A DNA stretch of 64,000 bases, from NCBI RefSeq assembly GCF_026341125.1, contig NZ_JAPEOR010000002.1:3341001-3405000 (forward strand). Reading direction: 5' to 3'. Within the stretch, counting starts at the first letter, position 1. Each line of letters begins with the position of its first letter. Source of the DNA: Streptomyces sp. NBC_01142 (GTDB lineage: Bacteria > Actinomycetota > Actinomycetes > Streptomycetales > Streptomycetaceae). The notes beneath the pieces are model-generated. The model was given only the letters and a program-made list of their open reading frames with translations. It made no database searches and was not told the origin of the DNA. This document shows positions 34,163 to 44,011 of the stretch, piece after piece. The translations under genes were made by a program, and so were the position numbers.

Positions 34163-35119
34163 CTACGGCGTGCGGGTGAAGGACCGGCGGTAGGAGCGGG
34201 GCGGCACTCCCCGACGCCGTACGAACTGTGAACGCAGGACGGCCGCGCTTCCGAAGCCGACCAGGCGGGCGATCTCCTCGACAGGGAAGTCCGTGGTCTC
34301 CAGGAGTTCCTCGGCGCGACTGAGCCGCAGGCCGAGCAGCCAGGCGTGCGGGGTAGTGCCGGTCGAGGCGGCGAAGCGGCGGGCGAAGGAGCGCCTGCTC
34401 ATCAGGGATCGGCGGGCCAACTCCGCCACGGGAAGCGACTCGTGGAGGTGCTCGCGGGCCCAGGCGAGCACGTCGGCAAGCCGATCGTCATGGCAGTCCT
34501 CGGGGGCCGGGGTGGCCAGGTACTGGGCTTGTCCCCCGTCGCGGTGGGGCGGCAGGACCAGGTCTCGGGCGATGGCGTTGGCCGTGGCGGCGCCGTACTC
34601 CCGCCGCAGGAGGTGCAGGCACAGGTCGAAGCCGGCAGCGGCTCCCGCGCCGGTGACAATCGGGCCTTCGTCGATGTACAGGGCGTCGGGTTCGACGGTG
34701 ACATCCGGGTGGCGGTCGGCCAGCAGGCCGGAGAACCGCCAGTGGGTGGTGGCGCGCCGCCCGTCGAGCAGGCCGGCCGCGGCGAGCGCGAAAGCGCCGA
34801 CGCAATGTCCCGCGACCAGCGCGCCACGCTCATGTGCGGCGGTCAGCGCGCCGAGCACGGCGGGTTCCGGCGGTGTACGGAAGTCCGCCCAGGGCAGGGC
34901 GATCACCAGGTCGGCCGCGGCCAGCCGGTCCAGGCCGTGCTCGACCACGATCGGCAGCCCGACATCACTGCGGATCCGTCCGGGCCGGTCGGTGCACAGG
35001 GCGAAGTCGAAGCGGGGCAGGTCCTGACCGCGCGCGTCGAACACCTCGGAGACGATGCCGGCTCCGAGCATCCCGACACCGGGCGGGGCGTAGGCGGCGA
35101 CGGTCACGAAGGGCGGCAT
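34163..35119 (-). CDS. GlxA-type AraC-family transcriptional regulator
   Basis: A 318-residue regulator with an N-terminal DJ-1/PfpI-like domain (residues 5-185, nucleophile-elbow-like GHCVGAFALAAAGLLDGRRA) and a C-terminal AraC double helix-turn-helix (residues 215-312: AELARRSLMSRRSFARRFAA, then VEEIARLVGFGSAAVLRSQF). Length and order match the GlxA group. It is divergent from the MBL-fold hydrolase at 35202, its likely target. Confidence 0.9.
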   Translation of the reverse strand: MPPFVTVAAYAPPGVGMLGAGIVSEVFDARGQDLPRFDFALCTDRPGRIRSDVGLPIVVEHGLDRLAAADLVIALPWADFRTPPEPAVLGALTAAHERGALVAGHCVGAFALAAAGLLDGRRATTHWRFSGLLADRHPDVTVEPDALYIDEGPIVTGAGAAAGFDLCLHLLRREYGAATANAIARDLVLPPHRDGGQAQYLATPAPEDCHDDRLADVLAWAREHLHESLPVAELARRSLMSRRSFARRFAASTGTTPHAWLLGLRLSRAEELLETTDFPVEEIARLVGFGSAAVLRSQFVRRRGVPPRSYRRSFTRTP

Positions 35120-35201
35120 GCGGGCAGTGTGGCACGATTCCTGCGATCAGTGGCAGTGCGGCCACTCGTGAACGAGGGTTCTGCCCGGAAGACTTGGGGC
35201 C

Positions 35202-35795
35202 ATGACAGACGCACCGCTCGGCCGCAGCGCCACATACAAGATCCTGACCACCGGCTACACCCTCTCCACCGGCCCCGGGGTGGCCGCCACCGTCTCCTAC
35301 ATCAGTGACGGGGAACGCCACGTGATCGTCGACCCGGGCATGGTGGCCGGCCGCGATCGGATCCTCGGCCCGCTCGCGGAGTCGGGGATCGGCCCCGATG
35401 ACATCACCGATGTGGTGCTCAGCCACCACCATCCGGACAACACCATGAACGTCGGCCTCTTCGGCCGGGCTCGCGTCCACGACCACAAGGCGATCTACCA
35501 GAACGACCAGTGGACCGACCGCGACGCCGAGGGCTACGAACTGACCCCCTCGCTCAGGCTGATCCGCACCCCGGGACACAGCCGCGAGGACATCACCCTG
35601 CTGGCAGGCACGGACTCGGGTGTTGTGGCCTTCGTGGGTGACCTGTGGTGGCGCCCCAACGGCCCGGTGGAGGACCCGGTGGCCCCGGACCACGAGATAC
35701 TGCTGGCATCCCGGCTCCGGGTACTTGCCGCCGCGGACCTGATCGTGCCCGGCCACGGCGCCGCGTTCCCGGCCGACGACAGTGCGCCGCGCTAG
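35202..35795 (+). CDS. MBL-fold metallo-hydrolase
   Basis: A 197-residue metallo-beta-lactamase-fold protein with HHHPDNT in the HxHxDH position (final His replaced by Asn), PGHSRED, FVGDLWW and PGHGAAF. The same Asn variant is common in MBLAC1-like proteins, so one metal site may be altered. It is divergently paired with a GlxA-type regulator 82 bases away. The substrate is unknown; glyoxalase II-like or lactonase activity is possible. Confidence 0.85.
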   Translation: MTDAPLGRSATYKILTTGYTLSTGPGVAATVSYISDGERHVIVDPGMVAGRDRILGPLAESGIGPDDITDVVLSHHHPDNTMNVGLFGRARVHDHKAIYQNDQWTDRDAEGYELTPSLRLIRTPGHSREDITLLAGTDSGVVAFVGDLWWRPNGPVEDPVAPDHEILLASRLRVLAAADLIVPGHGAAFPADDSAPR

Positions 35796-35979
35796 CGGTG
35801 ATGAGCACAGCCCAGGACGACACGCTGATCTGTGGACCGGGCGTTTCGATCCGGCGCACGCGTGAGGGCAGCGATGCGCGCGAACGCGAACAGCGCGGAA
35901 GCCGTCGGGAGTCCGGGCAACGAAGCAGGTCCAGGTCGCTGCGCAGGGCGGTGGTCCGGCGCGCGGTGGACGTACTGAC

Positions 35980-36420
35980 GCCGACCGGCGCTACTGGTCG
36001 TCTGACCCGGTGCCCAACAGACCCGCTCGTAGGCCATGACGACCGCCTGGGTGCGATTGTTGGCGCTCAGCTTGGTCAGCACGTTGCCCACGTGCGTCTT
36101 GACGGTCTCCAGGCTCACCCGCAGGTCGGTGGCGGCCTCTTGATTGGAGAGCCCCTTCGCCATGAGCCGCAGGACCTCGATCTCGCGGCCGGTGAGCAGG
36201 GCGGCCCTGCCGGTGGCGGCATCCCGCCGTACGGGCCTGGCTGCGGCCAGGCGGCGCACGACGTCCGGGAACAGCACGGAGTCACCGCCGGCTACCAGCC
36301 GGATGGCGTGCGCGATCTGCTGGGCCGGCGCCCGCTTGCGGATGAACCCGCTGGCGCCGGCCCGCAGGGCGTCGTAGACGTGTTCGTCGTTCTGATATGT
36401 CTGCTCGCCGCTGCACAATG
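35980..36420 (-). pseudogene. truncated NarL-type response regulator
   Basis: This segment encodes the last third of a receiver domain (NDEHVYDALRAGASGFIRKR) followed by a complete LuxR/GerE helix-turn-helix (LTGREIEVLRLMAKGLSNQE, VKTHVGNVLTKLSANNRTQA). The phosphoacceptor aspartate and the first ~85 receiver residues are absent, and sequence above 36420 has no match. At the other end the normal stop after AYERVCWAPG is lost and the frame runs on into the MBL gene end. No cognate histidine kinase gene is adjacent. It reads as a decayed two-component regulator. Confidence 0.75.
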
Positions 36421-36531
36421 CCATGAACACCTCCTTCGTCGTCCATGGCGTACTGCTGCTCGCCGGCCTGCTGCTGACCGGTTCCTGCTGGGTTCGCAGC
36501 CGGTTGTCGACCACCGCACGGGTTCCTTTTG

Positions 36532-36927
36532 TTAGCAGCCGGGCTCACGGCAGCAGCCGAGCGGCACGCACCTGAGCTTGAGGGTGGGATGCGATGTCAT
36601 GGCTCTCCAGTGAGGGCATCTGCGGGAGTTGGGGCACGCGGAGGACCTGCTCAACGTTGACCTTTCGACCCGCGAACGGGTCCGTCCAGGGGCCTCGCCG
36701 GGTCGGACCCATGCGCTGACAGTGGACCGGCTGGCCGCTCTGGAGGGGAAGGCCCGCAGGACCTTGACGGCGACCTCCCGGTTGAGCAGTTCGTCCACCG
36801 CCCGGCCCACCACTCCCATGCCACCGCGCCCGACCCTCGCAGTCACCCGGTAACGCCCCCGAGCACCTTCCCGATCAGCTCTCCACCGTTCGCTTCCCCC
36901 GCCGTCACCGCACGCCGCGTTCCCCAA
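36532..36927 (-). pseudogene. Ser/Thr protein kinase N-terminal fragment
   Basis: A 131-codon frame whose residues 25-58 match the N-lobe of bacterial Hanks-type kinases: RYRVTARVGRGGMGVVGRAV (glycine loop) and NREVAVKVL (ATP-binding lysine). Sequence after that is unrelated and no C-lobe, HRD or DFG motif follows. It is therefore a remnant, next to another truncated regulator. Confidence 0.7.
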
Positions 36928-37093
36928 CTGATCGTCAATTCACCATCTGGCGGGCACAATCGTAAAAGGAGGAGCACTGGGGAAGGCGTGGCCGCCGGGG
37001 GCACACGCGCAGCTCCGAGACGACGTTCGGCCGGATCGGTGGAGTCTTGATCAGCCCTTTCCAGCCTTGTCCTCACGTCGGACAATCAGTCCC

Positions 37094-37624
37094 ATGGTGC
37101 TCTCGCCTCCTTTTCGGCTGTGGTTACTTCCCAACGTTGCGCTGCTTGCGACGCTGGCCATCTGGGGCGCGATCCGCTACCCGCGCCTGCCGGACCGGAT
37201 ACCGAAGCACTTTGGCATCGATGGCGTGGACGCCTGGGCGGACCGGTCGATCGGCGGTGCGTTCGTGCTGGTGTTCCTGTACGCGGGGGTGACGGTGCTG
37301 ATCACCGCCTGCGCGGAGCTGATGCTGCGGATGACAGCACGCAACGAGTTGCCGGACAGGGCCGCGGTACCGTTCGCCGGTCGGCAGATGCCCCCTTCTC
37401 TGGTCAACCGGCCTGGTAGCCGCGCCTCGGCACGCAGAACCGCACGGGCCTTGTTGGTGCTCAACGTGTGTATCGGCATCTCATTCCTCGTCGGCTGTGG
37501 AGTGCTGTGGCGCTCCATGCCTGAGCAGGAAGTGACGGGATGGCTGATTGCCGCAATGATTGTGCCGCCCCTTGCCGGCACCTTGCTGACCGTGGCGGCA
37601 GCCGTGAGCGACCAGAAGCGATAG
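37094..37624 (+). CDS. DUF1648-like membrane protein
   Basis: A 176-residue membrane protein. The YPRLPDRIPKHFGIDGVDAW block (residues 24-43) after the first helix is the DUF1648 signature, found in SdpI-type immunity and transport-related membrane proteins. Further helices lie at about 55-78, 124-143 and 150-170. ATG 37094 is preferred over TTG 37067. Function unknown. Confidence 0.78.
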   Translation: MVLSPPFRLWLLPNVALLATLAIWGAIRYPRLPDRIPKHFGIDGVDAWADRSIGGAFVLVFLYAGVTVLITACAELMLRMTARNELPDRAAVPFAGRQMPPSLVNRPGSRASARRTARALLVLNVCIGISFLVGCGVLWRSMPEQEVTGWLIAAMIVPPLAGTLLTVAAAVSDQKR

Positions 37625-37788
37625 CCGTTCCCACCTGGTTTCACGAGCAAGGCGTTTGGGCTGACGGAAACGATGCAGCTCCGTCCGCGGTGGTGGAACT
37701 GGTGCCTCAACTCCTTTCTGAAGCAATGGAGTTGGCCGATGTCGCGCTGATCGTTGCCTGATGGCGCCCTGCCCTAAGCTCGCCCCTC

Positions 37789-38490
37789 ATGAGCCTCGAC
37801 CGTGCCACCAGATGCCGCCACAGCATCACTCAGATCACCCGCGTACACCCCCCGTCCCCGGCCGGCTACACCTACCGCACCATCGACCGGGCCCCCGCGC
37901 ACGACCAGGCCCGCGCCCGCGCGATCGTGCGCGAGCTGCCCACGGTGGCCGGCGTGGAGGAGCTGGCCCCGATGTCGCGCCTGGACGTCCGGTCGCCGAC
38001 GACCTTCGATGATCTGGACTACGTCACCGTGGGCTGCTGGGGCGGCGTCGTGCAGATCACCGACCCCGCGTTCGGGGAGGACGGCGCCGGCTCCTGCAAC
38101 CTCGACCCGGTCTTCGACGGGCAGGTCAAGGCCCACCCCGATGCCCGCATCATCGGCGCGTGCGAGATGGACTTCTCCCTCACCTACGGCAAGTACCTGG
38201 TCCATGTCCCCGGAGTGCCGGACGTGAGCGCGGACGGGTGGGACGAGATGATCGTCAGCGGGAATCCGGCGGAGGCTTTGCGGGCGTGCGGGATCGACCC
38301 GGAAAGGCCCGGCGCGGAGGGCCTGGACTTCGACGACCCGGACGGCTTGAACTGGGGCGAGTACCTCGATCTGATCGCCTGCGGCCTGTACATGCCGCTG
38401 GCGAACGAGACGCTGATGGTGTCGGTGTTCAAGGTCTCCCGGCCGGAGGACACCCAGGAGAACATCGAGGAGGTCTGGTACCCGCAATGA
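37789..38490 (+). CDS. hypothetical protein
   Basis: A 233-residue soluble protein starting at ATG 37789. It is acidic overall, with a DDLDYVTVGCWGGVVQITD segment near residue 75 and aromatic-rich LDFDDPDGLNWGEYLDLIAC near 185. No domain is recognised, and no signal peptide or membrane segment is seen. Codon bias is typical for the host. It converges on the MFS gene. Confidence 0.65.
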   Translation: MSLDRATRCRHSITQITRVHPPSPAGYTYRTIDRAPAHDQARARAIVRELPTVAGVEELAPMSRLDVRSPTTFDDLDYVTVGCWGGVVQITDPAFGEDGAGSCNLDPVFDGQVKAHPDARIIGACEMDFSLTYGKYLVHVPGVPDVSADGWDEMIVSGNPAEALRACGIDPERPGAEGLDFDDPDGLNWGEYLDLIACGLYMPLANETLMVSVFKVSRPEDTQENIEEVWYPQ

Positions 38491-38573
38491 CCCGCCGCGG
38501 CCAGCCGCGGCCGCTTCGTCGTGCGGAGGGCCTCCCGCTGTCCGGGTGTTCCTCGGGCACCGGGTCGCCGCGG

Positions 38574-40205
38574 CTATGGCTCGGTCGAGCGGGGCTGGGG
38601 CGAGCGGGGCTGGGTCGTCGGGATCCGGTGGGTGAAGAACATCGCGAGGACGGTGGCGAGGGCGAGGATGGCGAGTGCGGCGCGCAGGCCGTCGAGCCTG
38701 GCTGCCGCGTTCGCGTCGAGCGCGGCTCGGGTGACGTCTGTGCTCGTGCCCGCCTCCTCGAGGGCGGCCTTGAGCTGGGCGTCCGACAGGAAGGGCACGC
38801 CGCTTTGGAGTTCGACGGTCGCCTGGCTTATTACCTCAGCCGGAATCGCCGGATCTTTTTCGATTGTGGTCAGGAACGACGTGGTCAGGGCAGCGATGAG
38901 GATCGACCCGGCGAGTGCCGTGCCGATCGAGGCGCCGAGGTTGGTGACCGCGTTCTGGACGCCGCCGACTTCTGCGCTCTGTTCCTCCGGCACTGCGGAC
39001 ACGGTGACCGACCCGAGCTGGGACGCCAGAGCTCCCATGCCGAGCCCGATCAACAAGAGCGGGATGGTGACGATCTCCGCACCGGCGTCCGTGTCGAGCG
39101 CGGCCATCAGTACCACCGCACCCACGAGCAGCGCGAGGATCCCGAGCCGCACCACGCGCCGCGGCGAGATGTCCGGCAAAAACCTCGGGATCAGGATCGC
39201 GGCGGCGAGCAGTGTCAGCGAGAGCGGCAGGATGCGTGCGCCGGTTGTGAGCGCGGACAGGCCGAGTGCGACCGAGAGGTAGAGCGGTACGACAAAGAAC
39301 ACGCCCATTTGCACGAGGTACTGGAAGAAGAACATCGTCAAGCCGCCGGTGAGCTGCTTGTTCTGCAGAAGTGCCGGGTCTACGAGGGGCTCCTTGCGCT
39401 GCTCCACCACGCGCGCCTCCCAGCGCAGGAAGAGCCAGATCAGAAGCAGACCCACCAGCATCAGCCACACGACCAAAGAGATCCCGAGCCAGGCGGGCGC
39501 GTCGGGCTTCGGCCGGAACCAGCCCCATTCGTCCGAGCGGAGTACGCCGTAGACGAAGATCCCGAGCCCGAGGGCGGAGAGCGCGGCACCGACGAGATCG
39601 AGGCGGTGGCGTTCGTCGCGTGGAGCGTCGGCGATGCGGCGGGCGAGCAGCAGGATGCCGACCACGATGACGACCTCACCGGCGAACACCCAGCGCCAGG
39701 AGAAGTACGTCGTCGCGACACCCCCGATGAGCGGCCCCACCGCGATCGCCACGGCCCCGGCGGCCGCCACGAGCCCGTACGCGGCGGGCCGGCGCTCCAC
39801 AGCGAAGTTGCCGGCAACGAGCGCCACGATCGCCGGCAGGATGAGCGCCGCCCCGACCCCCTCCAGGAACGACCAGCCCAACAGCAGCACCGGCAGGTTC
39901 GGGGCGAGCGACGTCGTCAGTGACCCGCAGCCGTAGATGGCGCAGCCGATCATGAACGCACGCTTACGGCCGATGATCGCGCCGACCTTGCCGCCAGGGA
40001 TCATGAACATCGCCATCACGAGCGTGTAGGCCGTGATCGCACCCTGGATCCCGGTCACCGTTGTTCCGACGTCGTCGGCCACCGTCGCGATCGAGACGTT
40101 CATGACAGAGCTGTCGAGCGCCATCAGGAACTGCCCCGCGGCGAGTGTCAGCAGGACGAGTCGCGGCGTCGTCGAAATCTCAGGGGTGCCTGCCCGGGAT
40201 GTCAT
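38574..40205 (-). CDS. MFS drug transporter, DHA2 family (14 helices)
   Basis: A 543-residue major facilitator of the DHA2/EmrB-QacA type. FLMALDSSVMNVSIATVADD (helix 1, motif D1) opens the transport core, followed by the motif-A-like loop GKVGAIIGRKRAF and motif C in VAIAVGPLIGG. There are about 14 hydrophobic helices. ATG 40205 (MTSRAGTPE) gives the usual short cytoplasmic N-terminus; a start at 40295 would add 30 non-family residues. This type exports antibiotics and dyes by proton antiport. It lies 8 kb from the cluster and alone, so a link with the cluster product is possible but unproven. Confidence 0.9.
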   Translation of the reverse strand: MTSRAGTPEISTTPRLVLLTLAAGQFLMALDSSVMNVSIATVADDVGTTVTGIQGAITAYTLVMAMFMIPGGKVGAIIGRKRAFMIGCAIYGCGSLTTSLAPNLPVLLLGWSFLEGVGAALILPAIVALVAGNFAVERRPAAYGLVAAAGAVAIAVGPLIGGVATTYFSWRWVFAGEVVIVVGILLLARRIADAPRDERHRLDLVGAALSALGLGIFVYGVLRSDEWGWFRPKPDAPAWLGISLVVWLMLVGLLLIWLFLRWEARVVEQRKEPLVDPALLQNKQLTGGLTMFFFQYLVQMGVFFVVPLYLSVALGLSALTTGARILPLSLTLLAAAILIPRFLPDISPRRVVRLGILALLVGAVVLMAALDTDAGAEIVTIPLLLIGLGMGALASQLGSVTVSAVPEEQSAEVGGVQNAVTNLGASIGTALAGSILIAALTTSFLTTIEKDPAIPAEVISQATVELQSGVPFLSDAQLKAALEEAGTSTDVTRAALDANAAARLDGLRAALAILALATVLAMFFTHRIPTTQPRSPQPRSTEP

Positions 40206-40442
40206 GGCCGTATCGTCCCTGCGGTCCCGGGGGGCTGATCCGCGACCCGCCTCGGAGGTCAGCCGGTTGGCGGCGCTTGACGTCACCGACCCCACTGAAC
40301 CTCTGGCCGGCTCCCGGTGTCACGGTCGCTACTGACCGCGGTTGTCCCCTCGTTCTGGTACGCATCCGGCACGGGCCGGAACAAGGTCATGGGGCGGTGC
40401 TGTGACAGCCAGGTCCCCCGAACCGGCCGTACCAGCCGGCGC

Positions 40443-40631
40443 CTATCGCTTCTGGGCCCTGTCCCGCTTGAGAAGCGCGGTGATCTTCTCCTGGTTTGCA
40501 TCACCGTTCAGCTCGCTGAGGAGGTCGTCAGGGCATAGTTCGTAGTGGTCGCCCCACCACCGACGCCCTCTGTTGTCCCAGATGCGGCAGCCGCCCGGTA
40601 CGCCTCTGGCTACGTACCGCCTCCTACTCAC
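40443..40631 (-). CDS. small conserved-looking hypothetical protein
   Basis: A 62-residue frame with GTG start behind a G-rich stretch. The core WDNRGRRWWGDHYELCPDDL plus LLSELNG looks like a folded small protein with tryptophans rather than a random frame, and resembles small proteins I associate with actinobacterial mobile elements. Not a named family. Confidence 0.4.
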   Translation of the reverse strand: MSRRRYVARGVPGGCRIWDNRGRRWWGDHYELCPDDLLSELNGDANQEKITALLKRDRAQKR

Positions 40632-41208
40632 AGTGCCCCCCGATGCGGTCGCTGCTGTTGTCTTCCTGCACGGCTCCTCCTGGAGCCGACTGCGGACGCC
40701 TGCGGACGCCTGCGCACATCAGGCGAAGGCTCGCTGGGGCGGAAACCTGCGTCACCCGCTTTTGGGAGCGAGGTGGGGCGAGTTGGGGCCTGACCTGCGG
40801 GATGCCGACTCCGGGGTCTGCTGGCCAGAGCCCTCGCCGGCGACCCCGTTCCCCGTGAGTCCCGGCCCGATCTGGCGCGGATGCGGCACGGGGAACTTCT
40901 GATCCGTAGCTCTGGCCGGATCGGTCGGCGACGTCCATACCGGCTGCTACGAGCCCCGGGGGACACTACCGGCCGTGATCGAAGGTGATTGCGGTACTCG
41001 CAGCTGTACGGGGCAGCTGCGAGAAGGCTGCCAACAAGGCAGACGACAAGGTATCGGGCACGCACCGGGCAGGAGACGCCCAGCTGGTCCAGACAACAAG
41101 AAGGCCCGGGTCTACGGCGGGCGCGGGCGGTGCCCGGCCCGGCCGGCGCCGGGCGCGAACGGTTGAGAGCTACTTGTAACGCTTGACGCGCCGGCCGCAC
41201 TGAGGGGT
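40632..41208. other. intergenic region carrying a dispersed repeat
   Basis: About 580 bases without a convincing gene. It contains TGCGGACGCC tandem units near 40690-40715 and copy A of a 155-bp repeat shared with 62.4 kb. The promoter of the flavodoxin-family gene should lie at its right end. Confidence 0.5.
40753..40907 (+). repeat. dispersed 155-bp repeat, copy A
   Basis: Similar in sequence, length and orientation to 62396-62550. Both begin CACCCGCTT, share GGAGCGAGGTGGG and GTTCCCCGTG, then CCCGATCTGGCGCGGA, and end TCTGATCCGT. Shared blocks are noncoding in either copy. The element type is unknown. Confidence 0.7.
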
Positions 41209-41910
41209 ATGAGCCATGACGACCTGCGTGCGCTGTTCCTGAACTGCACGCTGAAGAAGAGCCCGGAGCGCAGCCACACGCAGGGCCTGATCGACCTCAG
41301 CTCGCGGATCATGGAGAAGCAGGGCGTTCAGGTCGAGCACGTGCGGGCGATCGATCATGAGATCGCCACCGGGGTGTGGCCGGACATGACCGAGCACGGC
41401 TGGGAGCGCGACGCGTGGCCGTCGATCTACCAGCGGGTGATGGCCGCCGACATCCTCGTCATCGCCGGGCCGATCTGGCTGGGTGACAACAGCTCGGTCA
41501 CCAAGCTGGTCATCGAGCGGCTCTACGCCTGCTCGGGCCTGCTCAACGATGCCGGTCAGTACGCCTACTACGGGCGTGTGGGCGGCTGCCTGATCACCGG
41601 CAACGAGGACGGCGTCAAGCACTGCGCCATGAACGTCCTGTACAGCCTGCAGCACCTGGGATACACGATCCCGCCGCAGGCGGACGCGGGCTGGATGGGA
41701 GAGGCCGGGCCAGGCCCTTCCTATCTCGATCAGGGCTCCGGCGGTCCCACCAACGACTTCACCAACAGGAACACCACGTTCATGACATGGAACCTGTTGC
41801 ATCTGGCCCGGCTGCTCAAGGACGCCGGTGGCGTTCCGGCGCACGGGAACCAGCGGTCGCAGTGGGACGCCGGGTGCCGGTTCGACTTCGAGAATCCGGA
41901 ATATCGCTAA
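41209..41910 (+). CDS. flavodoxin-family NAD(P)H:FMN oxidoreductase-like protein
   Basis: A 233-residue protein of the FMN_red/flavodoxin fold. The phosphate loop region is FLNCTLKKSPERSHTQGL (residues 10-27), and the isoalloxazine loops correspond to AGPIWLGDNSSVTKLVIERL and GGCLITGNEDGVKHCA. Members reduce FMN, quinones or azo and nitro groups with NAD(P)H. ATG 41209 follows GAGGGG. It is 21 bases upstream of the coiled-coil protein gene and could be co-transcribed with it. Confidence 0.85.
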   Translation: MSHDDLRALFLNCTLKKSPERSHTQGLIDLSSRIMEKQGVQVEHVRAIDHEIATGVWPDMTEHGWERDAWPSIYQRVMAADILVIAGPIWLGDNSSVTKLVIERLYACSGLLNDAGQYAYYGRVGGCLITGNEDGVKHCAMNVLYSLQHLGYTIPPQADAGWMGEAGPGPSYLDQGSGGPTNDFTNRNTTFMTWNLLHLARLLKDAGGVPAHGNQRSQWDAGCRFDFENPEYR

Positions 41911-41931
41911 GTCAGCAACGAAAGGCCGAAA

Positions 41932-42849
41932 ATGACCGTCGCAACCGTCGAGACCGTCCCCACCTGCGCCTATCCGGGCTGTACCAATCCGCCCGAGCCG
42001 CCCGCACCCGGCGTGCAGGGTCCGGCGCCCCGCTATTGCCCGCACCCCGACCACAACGCGCTCGGCGCGTTCAAGAAGTTCCGCGCGAAGCGGATGCAGC
42101 GCAAGGAGGACAAGCGCGCGGCAGCCGAGGCCAAGAAGGCGGCCAAGGACGATGCGAAGGGGGCCCAGGCGTCGGTCGTCGAGCCGTCGTCGCCCGCCGC
42201 CTTCGGGCAGGCCTCCGGTGTTGGTGCGGCGCCCAGTGCGCTCGGGCAGGTCCCCGGCGCCGAAGTGGTGCCCCAGGAGCTCGGACAGGCTCCCGCCGCC
42301 GATGGATTCGAGCAGACGCCTGCGGAGGCCGTGCACAACGAAATAACGGCAATGATGGAAATGTCGGTTGTCGACGACGCCCCTGCCGCCCAGTCACGCG
42401 ACGCCCTCGTCGCGCTCATCAACCAGCTCGTCACCCACGTCAACCAGCTCGCCACCGACCTGCCCGGTTATATCGAGGAGTTGGCGATCATCACGGACTC
42501 CGCGGCGGCCGAGGCCAGGATCGAGACCGTCACCCGCGCCTCCGCGCAGCGCATCCTGGCCGCCGAGCAGCGCACCACGCTCGCTGAGGAGGCTGCCGAG
42601 ATGGCCATCGCCGCGCTCGAAGCCGCGGAGCAGAAGTTCGCCGAGGAGACCGCTGCGATCCGCGAAGAGACGGCCCGCCAGGTGGCAGACGCCGAATTCG
42701 TCCGGGCCGAGCTGGAGCGCTACCGCGAGCGTGTCGGCATGCTTGAGGTCAGGCTCGACAGCGTCCGCGACGAGGCCGATGAGCTGCGCCGCGAGAAGGC
42801 CATGCGCTCTGTCGAACCTGAGCGGCCGCGCCCCGCTCAGCAGTGCTGA
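41932..42849 (+). CDS. coiled-coil protein with N-terminal Cys/His motif, mobile-element type
   Basis: A 305-residue protein. The N-terminus has a compact zinc-ribbon-like motif, [10 protein letters not shown] followed by YCPHPDHN. Residues 40-70 are Lys/Ala rich, residues 75-135 are Pro/Gly rich and likely disordered, and from about 150 to 295 it is a long Ala/Glu/Arg coiled coil. Streptomyces plasmids and integrative elements often carry proteins of this plan (KfrA-like or transfer-associated). A role in DNA binding or segregation is inferred only. It suggests that an integrated element once occupied this region. Confidence 0.65.
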   Translation: MTVATVETVPTCAYPGCTNPPEPPAPGVQGPAPRYCPHPDHNALGAFKKFRAKRMQRKEDKRAAAEAKKAAKDDAKGAQASVVEPSSPAAFGQASGVGAAPSALGQVPGAEVVPQELGQAPAADGFEQTPAEAVHNEITAMMEMSVVDDAPAAQSRDALVALINQLVTHVNQLATDLPGYIEELAIITDSAAAEARIETVTRASAQRILAAEQRTTLAEEAAEMAIAALEAAEQKFAEETAAIREETARQVADAEFVRAELERYRERVGMLEVRLDSVRDEADELRREKAMRSVEPERPRPAQQC

Positions 42850-43040
42850 CGGTCGTCGGCCCGCCAGACTTCGGCGTTCCGATCAAGAACTCCGGTCGGC
42901 AGCACAGCGGACGCCGTGATCCTCGCCCCCGGCGGCGACGGGAATCCCGCAGGGCGCGGCAGCGTCACCGCAAGGAATCGTCGGCGCAGGAGCCAGCCAT
43001 GTAGTCCAACACGTCAGCGTTGACCCGACAAAGGAAGACG

Positions 43041-43424
43041 ATGCAGAAGAGCACACTCAAGAAGTGGTCCGCCAGGATCGCAGCCTCCACCGTGATCGCA
43101 GCGACCGCCGCACTCGTCCCGGCCGCCACCGCCCAGGCAGGCACCCCCCAGCAGTTCCGTCTCTGCAACTACGGCCGCGGCTACGACACCATCGTGGAGT
43201 TCCCGAACAGGGGCGGCTACGCGTTCCGCGTGCTGGCCGGAAAGTGCACCACCACGCATGTGGCCACGAGTTCCAACGAGCCGGTCAAGCTCTACGCGGT
43301 CCAGGGGCTGCAGTGGCCCTCCAGCCGCAGCCATCTTTTCGCCGGGTTCAGTTACGACGACAAGCGGGGCATCGACATCACCACCAGGGGAACCTACGGA
43401 GCCGTCAACTGGAGCTGGCGGTAA
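43041..43424 (+). CDS. small secreted protein
   Basis: A 127-residue exported protein. The signal peptide has a basic start (MQKSTLKKW), a hydrophobic core and a likely AQA|GT cleavage near residue 34. The mature part has two cysteines and several Tyr/Arg/Gly-rich beta-like segments. GGAAG lies five bases before ATG 43041. No family recognised. A perfect hairpin terminator follows 10 bases after the stop. Confidence 0.75.
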   Translation: MQKSTLKKWSARIAASTVIAATAALVPAATAQAGTPQQFRLCNYGRGYDTIVEFPNRGGYAFRVLAGKCTTTHVATSSNEPVKLYAVQGLQWPSSRSHLFAGFSYDDKRGIDITTRGTYGAVNWSWR

Positions 43425-43433
43425 GCAATGTTC

Positions 43434-43467
43434 GGACCGACTCGGGGCTACCGCCCCGAGTCGGTCC
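43434..43467 (+). terminator. terminator hairpin
   Basis: A perfect 15-bp stem GGACCGACTCGGGGC with its complement and a four-base loop (TACC), immediately after the small secreted protein gene. Confidence 0.88.
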
Positions 43468-44011
43468 CGTGAGTCGGCAGACAGCCGTATCGCTTCGGAC
43501 AGGGCCAGTACTGCAAGGAGAACCTGCCCCGCCATCTCCTCGACTCGACGTGCTGGTGGTGGAGCCGGGGACGGTGGCGCGGGGCGGGCGGACCTCCATC
43601 GTCACCCGCCCCGAGCGTTCACCTGCTCCGCCACGAGCCGGACGGCGTGCTCGCCCAGCCGTTGTGCGTGCCGTCGTCGAGCCGCCCTTCCGGCAGGAAG
43701 CGCCAACTCGGCGAACCGGCAGGGCCGCTGCGCGCCCGTACGCCATCGAGGTGCTTGCGGCCGAGCCGGCCCAACGTGACCGACTGCTGGAACGTCCCCA
43801 TGCCGGTCTCCGCCACCGTGACCACTCCCGACTCGCCGCCCGCGTCCTGCGGGACGTCGAGGAGGGCGGCCGACGTTACGTGTAACGTTCGCCGGTCTTT
43901 CCGTCTCTGAGGGCGATGTGGCCACGACGTCGAGGCCATCGCCGACGGTGGCCTCAGCGCCACGCCCCGGCCACCGAGTCGGTGTGCATACCCAACAGAA
44001 ACGGAATCCTC
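43468..44011. other. intergenic region, possible decayed gene
   Basis: About 540 bases without an intact gene. On the minus strand near 43780-43850 a frame reads VTVAETGMGTFQQSVTLGR, which looks like the start of an OsmC-family protein, but no downstream OsmC motif can be followed in any frame. It may be a relic. Confidence 0.35.

Noticed and set aside
43619..43963. Possible OsmC-family gene on the minus strand
   Set aside because: Only about 19 residues resemble OsmC; the rest does not follow in any frame, so it is noted only as a possible relic.
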